Numbered from the stretch's first letter, positions 7,858-16,191 are shown. The stretch is DNA of 64,000 nt from Phreatobacter sp. (GCF_027532945.1 NZ_JAPZTZ010000022.1:62001-126000); one strand, 5' to 3'. Notes: a model not told the origin generated them from the sequence alone. Translations and numbers: made by a program.

Positions 7858-8478
7858 TCACTTCTTGGCGGCGGGCGCGGCAGCGGGAGCCGCAGCGGCC
7901 GGCTCGGCCGCGGACACGGTCGGGGCGACGATCGACAGCAGCGTGACGTTCTCCTTGGAGGCGAAACGCGTGCCGGCCGGAAGCTTCACGTCCTGGATAT
8001 GGACGCTGTCACCGACGCCGAGGGCCGAGATGTCGACGTCCACGCCATCGGGCAGGTTGTCGGCGTTGCAGAGCAGGGTGAGCGCGTGCAGGACGAGGTT
8101 GACCGTGCCGCCGGCCTTGATGCCCGGCGAGGCCTCGGAGCCCTTCACGTGGATCGGGATCTCGACGCTGATCTCGGCACCGGCGCCGAGGCGCAGGAAG
8201 TCCACATGGAGCGGGGTGTCCTTGACCGGATCGAGCTGGTAGTCGCGCGGAATGACGCGATGCTTCTGGCCGTCGACCTCGAGCTCGAACACCGTCGAGA
8301 GGAAGTGACCGGCATAGATGCGCTGGTGAAGGGTCTTGTAGTCGATCGCGATCAGCACCGGGGGCTTCTTGTCCCCGTAGATCACACCGGGCACGCGGCC
8401 CTGACGACGTTCTGCGCGTGCGGCCCCCTTGCCGCCCTTCGCGCGGACCGTCGCCGACAACATTGCGTTGGCAGCCAT
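7858..8478 (-). CDS. rplY: 50S ribosomal protein L25/general stress protein Ctc
   Basis: The 206-residue CTC-type L25 binds 5S rRNA. The N-terminal 5S-binding domain contains GKGAARAERRQGRVPGVIYG and PRDYQLDPVKDTPLHVDF; a second beta domain follows and the protein ends in an alanine/proline-rich tail with KK. The size fits the two-domain bacterial form, not the short E. coli L25. A structured leader precedes it, and pth and ychF follow on the same strand. Confidence 0.96.
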   Translation of the reverse strand: MAANAMLSATVRAKGGKGAARAERRQGRVPGVIYGDKKPPVLIAIDYKTLHQRIYAGHFLSTVFELEVDGQKHRVIPRDYQLDPVKDTPLHVDFLRLGAGAEISVEIPIHVKGSEASPGIKAGGTVNLVLHALTLLCNADNLPDGVDVDISALGVGDSVHIQDVKLPAGTRFASKENVTLLSIVAPTVSAAEPAAAAPAAAPAAKK

Positions 8479-8479
8479 G

Positions 8480-8545
8480 GTCTGTTCTCCAAAAGAAAGA
8501 CCCGTGGCGGGAGCCTCCAGGGGTGCGGAGATGCCACGGGACGCG
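8480..8545 (-). promoter_or_regulatory. structured 5' leader of rplY, candidate attenuator
   Basis: On the minus strand CCCGTGGC and GCCACGGG (8533-8540 and 8501-8508) pair perfectly around a 24-base loop that contains a second small CTCC/GGAG stem. The stem is followed at once by TCTTTCTTTT and then the GGAGAA ribosome-binding site and ATG of rplY. A hairpin plus T-rich run directly in front of a ribosomal protein gene is the form of an autogenous leader or attenuator (inference). Confidence 0.55.
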
Positions 8546-8655
8546 GCTCCATAGCGGAAAGCGCCCGCCGGAGCAAGGCTTGCGGTGCTGCGGCGGCGTT
8601 TGGCGGAAACAGCAGCGGGGCCTAGTCTGTCCTTCTGTCACGAGAGGCTATCCGC

Positions 8656-9159
8656 ATGCGCATCGCAGCCGTCGTCACCCTCGCTGGCCTTGCCGGCACG
8701 CTTGCCTCCGGCCCCGTCGCGGCGCAGAGCCTGTTCGATAGGCTGAGCGGCGCAGGCGGGACGGGCGATCCCTGTTTCGGGCGGACCTATGACCGGGAGC
8801 ATCTCAACCGCAACCCGGGCCAGCGCGTCGTGGCGATGCATGTGGTCCGCGAGCGGGTGGAGGTCGCGGCGGAGAACGGCCCGCGGCGCTTCACCGTCCG
8901 TGTCGGCTTCCGCCTGCGAAGCGGCACCGAGACCTTCTCGACCCTCGCCATCTGCACGCCCGCAGGCGACGGTGCGGCCTGTGCCGGCGAGGGCGACACC
9001 GGATCGTTCCGGCTTGCGCCGGCCGGGCAGGGGCTGCGGATGACCATCGCGCGGCTGGAGGTCGAGGGCGAGACCGAGTCGAGCCCCGACCTCGCGCGCG
9101 GCGACGACCGCGTCTTCCTGCTGCGGCCCGCGGCGGCGGCAGCCTGCTCCGCCAGCTAG
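8656..9159 (+). CDS. exported protein of unknown function
   Basis: The 167-residue protein has a clear Sec signal peptide (MRIAAVVTLAGLAGTLASGPVAAQS, cleavage near AAQ). The mature part contains four cysteines (CFGRTY, AICTP, AACAG and near the C terminus) that may form disulfides in the periplasm, and alternating hydrophobic stretches (RVVAMHVV, FTVRVGFRLR) that suggest beta structure. I do not recognise the family. It ends one base before the stop of the convergent YfhO-like gene. Confidence 0.75.
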   Translation: MRIAAVVTLAGLAGTLASGPVAAQSLFDRLSGAGGTGDPCFGRTYDREHLNRNPGQRVVAMHVVRERVEVAAENGPRRFTVRVGFRLRSGTETFSTLAICTPAGDGAACAGEGDTGSFRLAPAGQGLRMTIARLEVEGETESSPDLARGDDRVFLLRPAAAAACSAS

Positions 9160-9160
9160 C

Positions 9161-11635
9161 TCACTCGTCGCGGCCGAGCAGGCCGTCGAGCGCCGCCTTG
9201 AGGTTTTCCAGCGACAGCGGCCGGTAGGCGAAGACGACCTTGCTCGCGCCAGCCGGGACCTCGACGCCGCGGAACAGGACGTCGGAGCGCAGCAGCGGCT
9301 TGCGCAGGCCGTCTACCTCGACCTCCCAGCCAGGATACCAGGGCTCGTGCAGGGTGAGCACGGTGGAGACGCGGGCATCGACGGCGACCTCGATCCGGTC
9401 CGGGCGCCAGGCCGTGATCTCGGCCTTGCCGGGCGAGCGCATCAGCGCCTGCATGGCCGGGGTGAGGGTGGCGCCGCCGCCCTGGCGGGCGGGTGTCTGG
9501 CCAGCCGTCGCCTGCTGGCTCAGTTCGTCGTCGTCGTCGACCATGACCTCCTGGTGCGTGCCGTTCACGCGCGGGAAGCTGCCCGCCTCAATGAAGGCAT
9601 CGGCATCGGCGACGCGGACGGCGCTGGCGAGGGCGACGCGCGGGGAGGGATCGGGCAGGCGGTAGATCCAGGCACGCGGGCCGGCCATGACCGTCTCCAC
9701 CGTCGAGCGCTGGGCGAGGTGCGGCATCTGCTCGATGGGGCGGTCGAGGACGATGAATTCGAGGCCGAGCAGCTTGGAGAGGTCGCAGCTATAGCTCGGG
9801 AAAGAGGTCGGGAACTGCCGGTGCAGGACCGTGTAGGGGCTCTCGCCAGGCGCCACTAGCCGGTCATAGGGGCCGATGCGCAGCGGGTTGTAGCCGTTGG
9901 TCGCCTCGAAGCCGTAGACCATCGCGGCGTTTTGCCAGGGACCACCGAGGCCGACGATCTCAACGCGCGGGCGCGTCGCGCGCGAGCCGTGCTTCTTCAG
10001 CTCGCGGGTGAGGGTGGCGATGATGCCGGCATCGCGGCCGGCAGGCTTCTCGAGGAAGGCGTACGAGGCGCGCGGCTCGGCATTCAGCGACGAGCCGGCA
10101 TTGCGCAGCACGAGTTCGCCGCTGGTGACGAGGACGGCAAGGCTCGCCGCGGCGAGGCGCATGCGCGCCGTCTTCGGCCAGGCGAGGAGGACAATGAGGG
10201 CCACATAGATCGGCGCGACCTTGGCGATGGCGAGAGCCGATTCCCAGGCCTTGCCGGACTGGGCCGAGAAGTGGATCGCCCAGGCGAGCATGGCGGCGGT
10301 GCCGAGCCCAAGGCCAATCACAACGAGCCGGTTGAGGCGCGGCAGGCCGCGGCGGACATAGTCAGCGAGGAGGAAGCCGGCGAGATAGGCGAGGGCGATG
10401 ACGACGATGAAGAGGCCGCCGACCGGCCGGCGGAAGCGCGAGACGCCCGGCATATGCTCGAAGAGGAATGGGAAGACCGGCGTGTAGCGGCCGAGCGCAT
10501 AGGCAAGGCCCGCCAGCGCCACGACGGCGAAGACGCGGCGGCCCGAGGCGAAGATGCGGCCGCCGGCAAGGCCGTGCCAAAGCAAGAGCAGGGCGGTGAG
10601 CGTGCCGGCGAAGAGATAGTTGAAGGAGCGGTCGGTGCTGTCGATGCCGGGGCGTGTGCCGTGGCTCGGGCCCCAGTCGCCGGTCGCGCTCGGCTGCAGC
10701 GAACCGAGTGCGTCGGGGGCGAAGAAGGTGGCGAGGTTCACCGGGAACCAGGATGAGGTCAGCGCCGTCTCGAGATCGACCGCAGGACGGTTCGAGAAGC
10801 TGGCGAGCTGGGCCGTGAGCAGGATTGGCACCACCATGAGCGCCGCGCCGAGCAGCGCCATCAGCACAAAGAGGTGGAGGCGGCGGCCGAGATAGGCGAG
10901 GGGGCGTTCCTGCACCGCCACCTTGGTCACCGCATAGGCGACGAGGATGGCGCTGAGCAGCATCGGCTCCTGGGTGCGGCCGATGGCCAGCAGCACCGCG
11001 GTCAGCGTGAAGCCGATCGCCGACAGGATCGAGCGGCGGTCGAGGGCGATGTCGAGCAGCAGCAGGGCGAGCGGGAAGAGCCCGTAGGCGGTGATGATGC
11101 CGACATGGTTCATGCGGCCAGACACGACGCCGCCGAGCATGAAGATGGTGGCGGCGAGCACCGAGGCAGCCGCCGGCCAGCCGAGGCGGTGGCCGTGGAT
11201 GGCGAGGGCGAGGCCGCCGACCAGCAGATGGGCGAAGACAAGGAAGTCGAAGGCGAAGAGCGAGGGTTCCGGATCGAACCAGGCCCACAGCAGGAAGGGC
11301 GGCTGGAAGATCAGCGATTGCGGGTCGGCGATGCTGGGATGGCCGGAATAATGGTAGGGGTTCCAGAAGGGCGTCGCGCCGGAATGAATGGCCGAGGCGA
11401 GGAACCGGAAGAAGGCGTAGAACTGGTTCTTGGAGTCCCAGGGGACGACGAGGTCGTTCAGCCACCACTGCATCCAGGCCGCGGTCCAGACGAGGGTGAC
11501 GGCGACGAGAGCAACTGCGAGGCCAGCGCGAGGGGAGGCTGCGACGCTGCGCCGCAAGCCCGCAAGCCGGGCTTGGGACGCAAAAAAGACGGACGCGCCA
11601 CGCGAGGCGGCGCGGGCCGGGCTTTGCAACGACAC
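9161..11635 (-). CDS. YfhO-like multi-pass membrane protein
   Basis: The 824-residue protein has at least ten hydrophobic helices after residue 35 and a soluble C-terminal domain. PWDSKNQFYAFFRFLASAI and the following FWNPYHYSGHP resemble the first periplasmic loop of YfhO and related GT-C glycosyltransferases. The C terminus has EPWYPGWEVEVDG and GVEVPAGASKVVFAYRP, the pattern that ends YfhO proteins. YfhO glycosylates envelope polymers in Gram-positive bacteria; the substrate here is unknown. The GTG start at 11635 has an AGGGGGA sequence about seven bases upstream. It is probably monocistronic. Confidence 0.82.
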   Translation of the reverse strand: MSLQSPARAASRGASVFFASQARLAGLRRSVAASPRAGLAVALVAVTLVWTAAWMQWWLNDLVVPWDSKNQFYAFFRFLASAIHSGATPFWNPYHYSGHPSIADPQSLIFQPPFLLWAWFDPEPSLFAFDFLVFAHLLVGGLALAIHGHRLGWPAAASVLAATIFMLGGVVSGRMNHVGIITAYGLFPLALLLLDIALDRRSILSAIGFTLTAVLLAIGRTQEPMLLSAILVAYAVTKVAVQERPLAYLGRRLHLFVLMALLGAALMVVPILLTAQLASFSNRPAVDLETALTSSWFPVNLATFFAPDALGSLQPSATGDWGPSHGTRPGIDSTDRSFNYLFAGTLTALLLLWHGLAGGRIFASGRRVFAVVALAGLAYALGRYTPVFPFLFEHMPGVSRFRRPVGGLFIVVIALAYLAGFLLADYVRRGLPRLNRLVVIGLGLGTAAMLAWAIHFSAQSGKAWESALAIAKVAPIYVALIVLLAWPKTARMRLAAASLAVLVTSGELVLRNAGSSLNAEPRASYAFLEKPAGRDAGIIATLTRELKKHGSRATRPRVEIVGLGGPWQNAAMVYGFEATNGYNPLRIGPYDRLVAPGESPYTVLHRQFPTSFPSYSCDLSKLLGLEFIVLDRPIEQMPHLAQRSTVETVMAGPRAWIYRLPDPSPRVALASAVRVADADAFIEAGSFPRVNGTHQEVMVDDDDELSQQATAGQTPARQGGGATLTPAMQALMRSPGKAEITAWRPDRIEVAVDARVSTVLTLHEPWYPGWEVEVDGLRKPLLRSDVLFRGVEVPAGASKVVFAYRPLSLENLKAALDGLLGRDE

Positions 11636-11801
11636 AGGCAGTCCCCCTGGACCACGTAGGATCCGACTTCTTCACTGAAACGTGAACGACGCAAATTTCA
11701 AGTGATTTGTCGGCTCTCGGGCACCAAAGACCACGAGCGACATTTACCGCACGTGAACGGGATTGGGTTGCAGCGCGGCGACGGGGGCGCGATAAGCGGG
11801 C

Positions 11802-13214
11802 ATGTCCACGCTCGACCGTCCGCGCTCGACCTATGGTGGCCTTCGGGGCGTGCTCGCCAATCTCGCGAGCCGCTTCTCCGCCTTTTCCGACATTTCGGGC
11901 CGACGGTTCAACGACCTGATGCCGAAGGGCCTCTATGCCCGCTCGCTCATCATCGTCATCGCGCCAATCGTCATCCTCCAGTCGGTGGTCGCCTATGTCT
12001 TCATGGAGCGGCACTGGCAACTCGTCACCTATCGCCTCTCGGCGGCGGTGACGCAGGACATCGCCGCCCTCATCGACATCCACCGCACCTATCCCGCCGA
12101 CCGTGACGACGCGACGCTGAAGCGGATCGCGCGCGAACGCCTGAACCTCATGGTCGATATCCTGGCGCCCGAGCCCCTGCCAGTGTCGGGGCCGCGGCCC
12201 TTCTTCGACGTGCTCGACGCGGCATTGTCGCGAGAGATCGCGCTGCAGGTCGGCCGGCCCTTCTGGATCGACACGGTCGGCAATTCGGCGCTGGTCGAAA
12301 TCCGCATCCAGCTCGAGGACGGCAAGATCATGAAGGTCTTCGCCCGGCGGGGCATGGCCTATGCCTCGAACAGCCACATCTTCCTCGTCTGGATGGTCAT
12401 AGCCTCGCTGGTGCTGATCGCCATCGCCATCCTGTTCCTGCGCAACCAGATCCGCCCCATCCAGGCGCTGGCGGCGGCGGCGGAGGATTTCGGCAAGGGG
12501 CGCGAGGTCGCCGGCTTCCGCCCGCGCGGGGCCAGCGAGGTGCGCCAGGCGGCGCTCGCCTTCATCGAGATGCGCCGCCGCATCGAGCGGCAGATCGACC
12601 AGCGCACCACCATGCTGGCCGGTGTCAGCCATGACCTGCGCACCATCCTCACCCGCTTCAAGCTGGAGCTGGCGCTCCTGCCGGAGGGGCCGGAGACGGA
12701 GGCGCTGCGCCGCGACGTCGACGAGATGGGGCGCATGGTCGAGGGTTATCTCGCTTTCGCCCGCGGTGATGCCGGCGAGGCGCCCGCCGTCACCGACATC
12801 GAGCTCATGCTGAAGGAGATCGGCGCCGATGCCGAGCGCACCGGCGCGCCGACGACGGTCGCCTATCATGGCCAGCCCACGGTGAAGGTCCGTCCCGACG
12901 CCTTCCGCCGCTGCATTGCCAATCTGGTGGTCAATGCCGCCCGTTATGGCGATGCCATCGCCATTACCGGCCATCGCGACCATCGCTGGCTCACCGTGAC
13001 GGTGGATGATGACGGGCCCGGCATTCCCGCGGAGAACCGCGAGGACGTGTTCAAGCCGTTCCTGAGGCTCGACGATGCCCGCAACGTCGACGATGGCGGC
13101 TCGGGCCTCGGCCTTGCCATCGCGCGCGACATCGCCCGCTCCCATGGCGGCGAGATTACTTTGTCGGACAGTCCGCTCGGGGGCCTGAGGGCGACGGTGC
13201 GCGTGCCGGTCTGA
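11802..13214 (+). CDS. EnvZ-like sensor histidine kinase (orphan here)
   Basis: In the 470-residue protein a first membrane helix (SLIIVIAPIVILQSVVAYVF, about 49-68) precedes a periplasmic sensor of about 130 residues. A second helix (IFLVWMVIASLVLIAIAILFL) and a HAMP domain follow, then the H-box GVSHDLRTILTRFKLELAL, an N-box NLVVNAARYGDAI, and ATP-binding boxes DDDGPGIP and GGSGLGLAIARDIA. The usual proline after the H-box threonine is isoleucine, a form I associate with alphaproteobacterial EnvZ-type kinases. No response regulator is adjacent, so the partner must be elsewhere. The signal is unknown. Confidence 0.93.
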   Translation: MSTLDRPRSTYGGLRGVLANLASRFSAFSDISGRRFNDLMPKGLYARSLIIVIAPIVILQSVVAYVFMERHWQLVTYRLSAAVTQDIAALIDIHRTYPADRDDATLKRIARERLNLMVDILAPEPLPVSGPRPFFDVLDAALSREIALQVGRPFWIDTVGNSALVEIRIQLEDGKIMKVFARRGMAYASNSHIFLVWMVIASLVLIAIAILFLRNQIRPIQALAAAAEDFGKGREVAGFRPRGASEVRQAALAFIEMRRRIERQIDQRTTMLAGVSHDLRTILTRFKLELALLPEGPETEALRRDVDEMGRMVEGYLAFARGDAGEAPAVTDIELMLKEIGADAERTGAPTTVAYHGQPTVKVRPDAFRRCIANLVVNAARYGDAIAITGHRDHRWLTVTVDDDGPGIPAENREDVFKPFLRLDDARNVDDGGSGLGLAIARDIARSHGGEITLSDSPLGGLRATVRVPV

Positions 13215-13220
13215 CCGGCC

Positions 13221-13766
13221 TCAGGCCGCGGCTTCCGCGTCGGCGCCGATCCAGCGCTTTTTCGCCGCCAGCACCACGTCGTGGACGAAGAGCGACAGGT
13301 GGCCGGCGGTGATGGCCGCGGAGAGCGCCATGCCGAAGATCCAGTAGCCCGGCATCGAGGACAGCGCCGTCGAGGGCGAGGGGATGCGGCTGGCCTGGTC
13401 GAGAAGGGGCTGCGCCAGCCAGGACAACAGGATCAGGCCGGCGAGGCCGCCCATGACGATGGCGGTGGAGCGGATGTTGGCGAGAGGCTCGCTCGGGCCG
13501 AGGATGGCCCGCAGGGCGCCGACGAGGGTAAGGCTCAGCACGGTCGCCCAGGAGACAGCGTGGAGGCCGGCATAGACCTGCGCCTCGAAGATGCGTTGCG
13601 CGCTCACGAGGGAGTCGATGCGTGCCTCCAGCGTGTCCGGCGACATCCAGAACAGCGAGAGACGATAGCCTGGCACGGGATCGATCAGCCCCCAGCCGGT
13701 GGTGGCGGCGGCGAGCGCCGCGGCTGCGAGATAGATCCCGCAAAACGTGATGACGAGCCGCCGCAT
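13221..13766 (-). CDS. four-helix membrane protein, function unknown
   Basis: The 181-residue protein has hydrophobic segments near residues 4-25, 67-88, 102-122 and 143-163. The loop after the first helix has WGLIDPVPGYRLSLFWMSP. I do not recognise the family. It converges with the kinase gene with a gap of six bases. A perfect CtrA-type box lies 67 bases upstream of the start and could belong to this gene or the divergent NTF2-like gene. Confidence 0.75.
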   Translation of the reverse strand: MRRLVITFCGIYLAAAALAAATTGWGLIDPVPGYRLSLFWMSPDTLEARIDSLVSAQRIFEAQVYAGLHAVSWATVLSLTLVGALRAILGPSEPLANIRSTAIVMGGLAGLILLSWLAQPLLDQASRIPSPSTALSSMPGYWIFGMALSAAITAGHLSLFVHDVVLAAKKRWIGADAEAAA

Positions 13767-13832
13767 GGACCCGAGCCTCCGATATCCCGGGGGGGACCCT
13801 AGGAGGGGGGCGGGGCCCTCACAATGAAAAGG

Positions 13833-13848
13833 TTAAGAGAAGGTTAAC
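13833..13848 (+). promoter_or_regulatory. CtrA-type box (TTAA-N7-TTAAC)
   Basis: TTAA at 13833-13836 and TTAAC at 13844-13848 are spaced by exactly seven bases, the full consensus for the alphaproteobacterial cell-cycle regulator CtrA. It lies between two divergent starts (13766 on minus, 13932 on plus). Chance occurrence is possible, but a second perfect site occurs in this window. Confidence 0.6.
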
Positions 13849-13931
13849 GCCGCGTCCCATCCCCGGTTCGGCCGGATTGCGGCCCGGCTGCGGCGGGGCG
13901 AGGCTCACGGCCACACCAGGGAGGACGAACG

Positions 13932-14360
13932 ATGCCTGATCATCACGCCGCCAATTCGGCTGCCATGCCGGCCGCCATCCGTCGCTGGCATGCGGTCGCC
14001 GAGGCGCGGGACGTCGCCGGCCTCGCCGATCTGCTGGCGGACAATGTGGTGTTCGAGAGCCCTGTGGTGCACACGCCACAGGAGGGTCGGGCCCTCACCA
14101 CAAAATATCTCGCGGCGGCGTTTCAGGTGCTCAACAACGAGGGCTTCCACTATCCGAACCAGTGGTTCGGCGCGCGCTCCGCGGTGCTGGAATTCGCCAC
14201 CGGCATCGACGGCATCGCCGTCAACGGCATCGACATGATCAGCTGGGACGAGGCCGACCGCATCACCCATTTCAAGGTGATGATCCGGCCGCTGAAGGCC
14301 ATCAATATCGTCCATGAGAAGATGCGCGAGACGCTGATGGCGATGTCTGCCACCTCATGA
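13932..14360 (+). CDS. SnoaL-like/NTF2-fold protein
   Basis: The 142-residue protein has the SnoaL pattern: an N-terminal helix AIRRWHAVAEARDVAGLADLLADNVVFESPVV, then strands ending DRITHFKVMIRPLKAI. These small cone-shaped domains include isomerases, hydratases and carrier-like proteins, and sequence alone gives no reaction. A GGGAGGA Shine-Dalgarno sequence precedes the ATG. It stands alone on the strand. Confidence 0.8.
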   Translation: MPDHHAANSAAMPAAIRRWHAVAEARDVAGLADLLADNVVFESPVVHTPQEGRALTTKYLAAAFQVLNNEGFHYPNQWFGARSAVLEFATGIDGIAVNGIDMISWDEADRITHFKVMIRPLKAINIVHEKMRETLMAMSATS

Positions 14361-14575
14361 TGTTGTCAGCCTTTCGGGGTATGTCAAAATCTGGCATTCT
14401 GTACGCCTATGACAGCCACTCTTCAAATATTCTAGAATTCTAGAATGAAGACAATGTGGTCATCTTATTACATGTCGACGCGATAAGTGCGAATGGTATC
14501 ACACGATTATTGCCACGTTCGGTGCGGATGACTTAGCTGTCTCCAACGGCGATCATCGCCTTAAGGAGGAACGTC
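14361..14575 (+). promoter_or_regulatory. AT-rich porin promoter region with 18-bp palindrome
   Basis: This 215-base spacer is far richer in A+T than its surroundings and contains a perfect 18-bp palindrome at 14429-14446 (ATTCTAGAA followed by its complement TTCTAGAAT). It leads into the TAAGGAGG ribosome-binding site of the porin gene. A palindrome of this kind suggests a dimeric regulator; the core TAGAATTCTA is reminiscent of iron-responsive Irr boxes but lacks the usual spacer, so I do not assign it. Confidence 0.5.
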
Positions 14576-15325
14576 ATGCGTCGTGTTCTGTTCGGTCTGG
14601 CTGCTGCCTGCTGCGTTGCAGGGACTGCGTCCGCAGCCGATCTCGGCTCTCCGCGCGGTCCGGTGATGGCGGTCGCCGTCGCGCCAGCCGGGTTCAACTG
14701 GACCGGCTTCTACATTGGCGGCCACCTGGGCATCGCCTCGGTCGCCGGTGGTTACGACGCCTTCACACCCCGCAACGGCTTCGCAGGCTTCCCGCTTCAG
14801 GGGATGGGCGGTTCGGCGCTGATGGGCGGTATGCAGATCGGCTACAACTACCAGATCAACAGCATGGTCCTCGGCCTTGAGGCCGATCTGTCGGCTGTCG
14901 GATTCAACAAGAGCTCGACCACGGCGCTGGCGCCGGCCGCGGGTGTGGTGCCCGTGTTCGCGCGCAGCCTCAACTGGACCGCAACGCTGGCGCCGCGCAT
15001 CGGCGTCACCTTCGACCGGGCCATGCTCTACGCCAAGGCTGGTCTCGCCCTCGGCGGGTTCACGACCGGTCACGATCAGGGGCCCTACCTGTCCTCCTCC
15101 AGCACCCGTGTGGGCTGGATGGTTGGCGCCGGCCTCGAATATGCGGTGACGCAGAACCTGACCGCCAAGATCGAGTACAACTACCTCGCCTTCGGTCGCT
15201 TCCGCACCGATCTGGCGGGTGCGCCGAACATCTGGGTCCAGCAGCGTGGTGACGTCCATGCCGTCAAGGTTGGCGTGAACTACCTGTTCTCGTCGGGTCC
15301 GGCTGGCGTCGTCGCCCGCTACTGA
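14576..15325 (+). CDS. outer-membrane beta-barrel protein, Omp25/Omp31 family
   Basis: The 249-residue protein has a signal peptide cleaved after ASA in CVAGTASAADLGS. The mature protein starts near the family hallmark NWTGFYIGGHLG, continues in amphipathic strands (MQIGYNYQINSMVLGLEADL, AKIEYNYLAFG) and ends in VKVGVNYLFSSG...VARY with terminal aromatic residues, as in Omp25/31 porin-like proteins. It is an abundant structural surface protein in Rhizobiales. A very strong TAAGGAGG ribosome-binding site precedes it and a terminator follows, as expected for a highly expressed single gene. Confidence 0.93.
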   Translation: MRRVLFGLAAACCVAGTASAADLGSPRGPVMAVAVAPAGFNWTGFYIGGHLGIASVAGGYDAFTPRNGFAGFPLQGMGGSALMGGMQIGYNYQINSMVLGLEADLSAVGFNKSSTTALAPAAGVVPVFARSLNWTATLAPRIGVTFDRAMLYAKAGLALGGFTTGHDQGPYLSSSSTRVGWMVGAGLEYAVTQNLTAKIEYNYLAFGRFRTDLAGAPNIWVQQRGDVHAVKVGVNYLFSSGPAGVVARY

Positions 15326-15349
15326 ACGAAGGCTATCCGACAAGATGAA

Positions 15350-15376
15350 GGGCCGCCTCGTCGAGGTGGCCCTTTT
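15350..15376 (+). terminator. terminator of the porin gene
   Basis: A 10-bp stem with one G-U pair (GGGCCGCCTC / GAGGTGGCCC) closes a short loop and is followed by TTTT. It begins 24 bases after the porin stop codon. Confidence 0.85.
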
Positions 15377-15397
15377 CCGTTGTCCGCCCGTTGGCTG

Positions 15398-15688
15398 TCA
15401 GGCCGCCCGGAGGGCGTCTAGAACCCGCGTCGCCACGCCCGACTCGATTGAGTGGATGATCCGGCGCCCGGAGCGCCGCGATGCAATGATCCCGGCGTGG
15501 CGAAGGATGCCGAGATGATGGCTGACGGTCGCAGGCCGGAATCCGGTGCGCCTTGCAATCACGGTCGACGAATCCTCGCCATCGCGAAGACAGCAAAGGA
15601 CCATCAGCCTCTGGGAATGCGCCATGGCCTTGAGAACATTTTCGATCTCGTCGGCAAGCGTTCGCTGGGCGTCGCAAGGCATATCCAT
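15398..15688 (-). CDS. ArsR-family winged-helix repressor
   Basis: The 96-residue regulator starts at MDMPCDAQRTLADEIENVLKAM; the recognition helix lies in TGFRPATVSHHLGILRHAGII, then the wing RRSGRRIIHSI. ArsR proteins are dimeric repressors that sense metals, redox state or small ligands. Cysteines occur in MPCD and in VLCCLRDGED; the CC pair in the alpha-3 region could sense a metal or sulfur species (inference). I preferred the ATG at 15688 because a longer start at 15781 adds a poorly ArsR-like extension. No obvious target gene is adjacent. Confidence 0.82.
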   Translation of the reverse strand: MDMPCDAQRTLADEIENVLKAMAHSQRLMVLCCLRDGEDSSTVIARRTGFRPATVSHHLGILRHAGIIASRRSGRRIIHSIESGVATRVLDALRAA

Positions 15689-15814
15689 GCCGAAACCTTT
15701 TGGCTTTTTCTTCCTCCAAGGCAAGTAATTTACGTGAGGGCTCCAAGGAATGCATTGCGCTGTCTCAAGACAGGCTGCCACGGCCTGGGCCGGATTCTCG
15801 ATGTGTCGGTCGTG

Positions 15815-16090
15815 TCAGCGCTGGCAGATGGTCAGCGTCGAGACGGCCTCGCCGGTGGGGCGGAACTTCAGCACCTGCGATCCACCGAGGACCTGGCCGT
15901 TCGGCACCCAGTCGCCCGAGACCGTCATGGCCGGCGGCGCGGCGGTGCACAGGCAGGGGCCGCAATAGGTGACGGGGCGGGTGCCCGGCGACTGCGCGGG
16001 GGACTGGGCCGGGGCGGCGCCGGCGCTGGCGGCGAAGCCGGCAGCGAGAACGAGGGCGGCGAAGGCGGTGCGGGCGATGCGGATCGACAT
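15815..16090 (-). CDS. small secreted YCxxCLC protein, copy A
   Basis: The 91-residue protein has a signal peptide (MSIRIARTAFAALVLAAGFAASAGAAPAQ) and a mature core with YCGPCLC, then MTVSGDWVPNGQ and a last cysteine in LTIC. The gene just upstream on the same strand (16192-16461) encodes the same pattern, YCTGCLC then MPVPGEWRPSGR and a last cysteine. The four conserved cysteines suggest a disulfide-stabilised or metal-binding domain. I do not recognise the family. A GGAGAC ribosome-binding site precedes the ATG at 16090. Confidence 0.75.
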   Translation of the reverse strand: MSIRIARTAFAALVLAAGFAASAGAAPAQSPAQSPGTRPVTYCGPCLCTAAPPAMTVSGDWVPNGQVLGGSQVLKFRPTGEAVSTLTICQR

Positions 16091-16133
16091 GGTCTGTCTC
16101 CGGTCGGCGGCGCTGTTGGGCCGCGGGACGATG

Positions 16134-16176
16134 AACTTGACCATGGGTGGCGGCGTGCCTCGAAAAGGTTCAAACC
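16134..16176 (-). promoter_or_regulatory. upstream element of copy A, repeated at 16611-16652
   Basis: Read on the minus strand it contains GTTTGAACCTTT, a 20-base gap after GAACC, then CCATGGTCAAGTT. The same two blocks with exactly the same gap occur at 16611-16652, upstream of copy B. The TTGAAC...GTTCAA ends are inverted repeats. It is a candidate shared promoter or operator. Confidence 0.5.
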
Positions 16177-16191
16177 GCCGCGGATTTTTCG

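Noticed and set aside
10362-13145. A 927-codon open frame on the minus strand across the YfhO-like and histidine kinase genes
   Set aside because: It is antisense to, or out of frame with, two well-supported genes, shows arginine/proline/histidine-rich shadow composition and has no domain. Long empty frames are expected at this G+C content.
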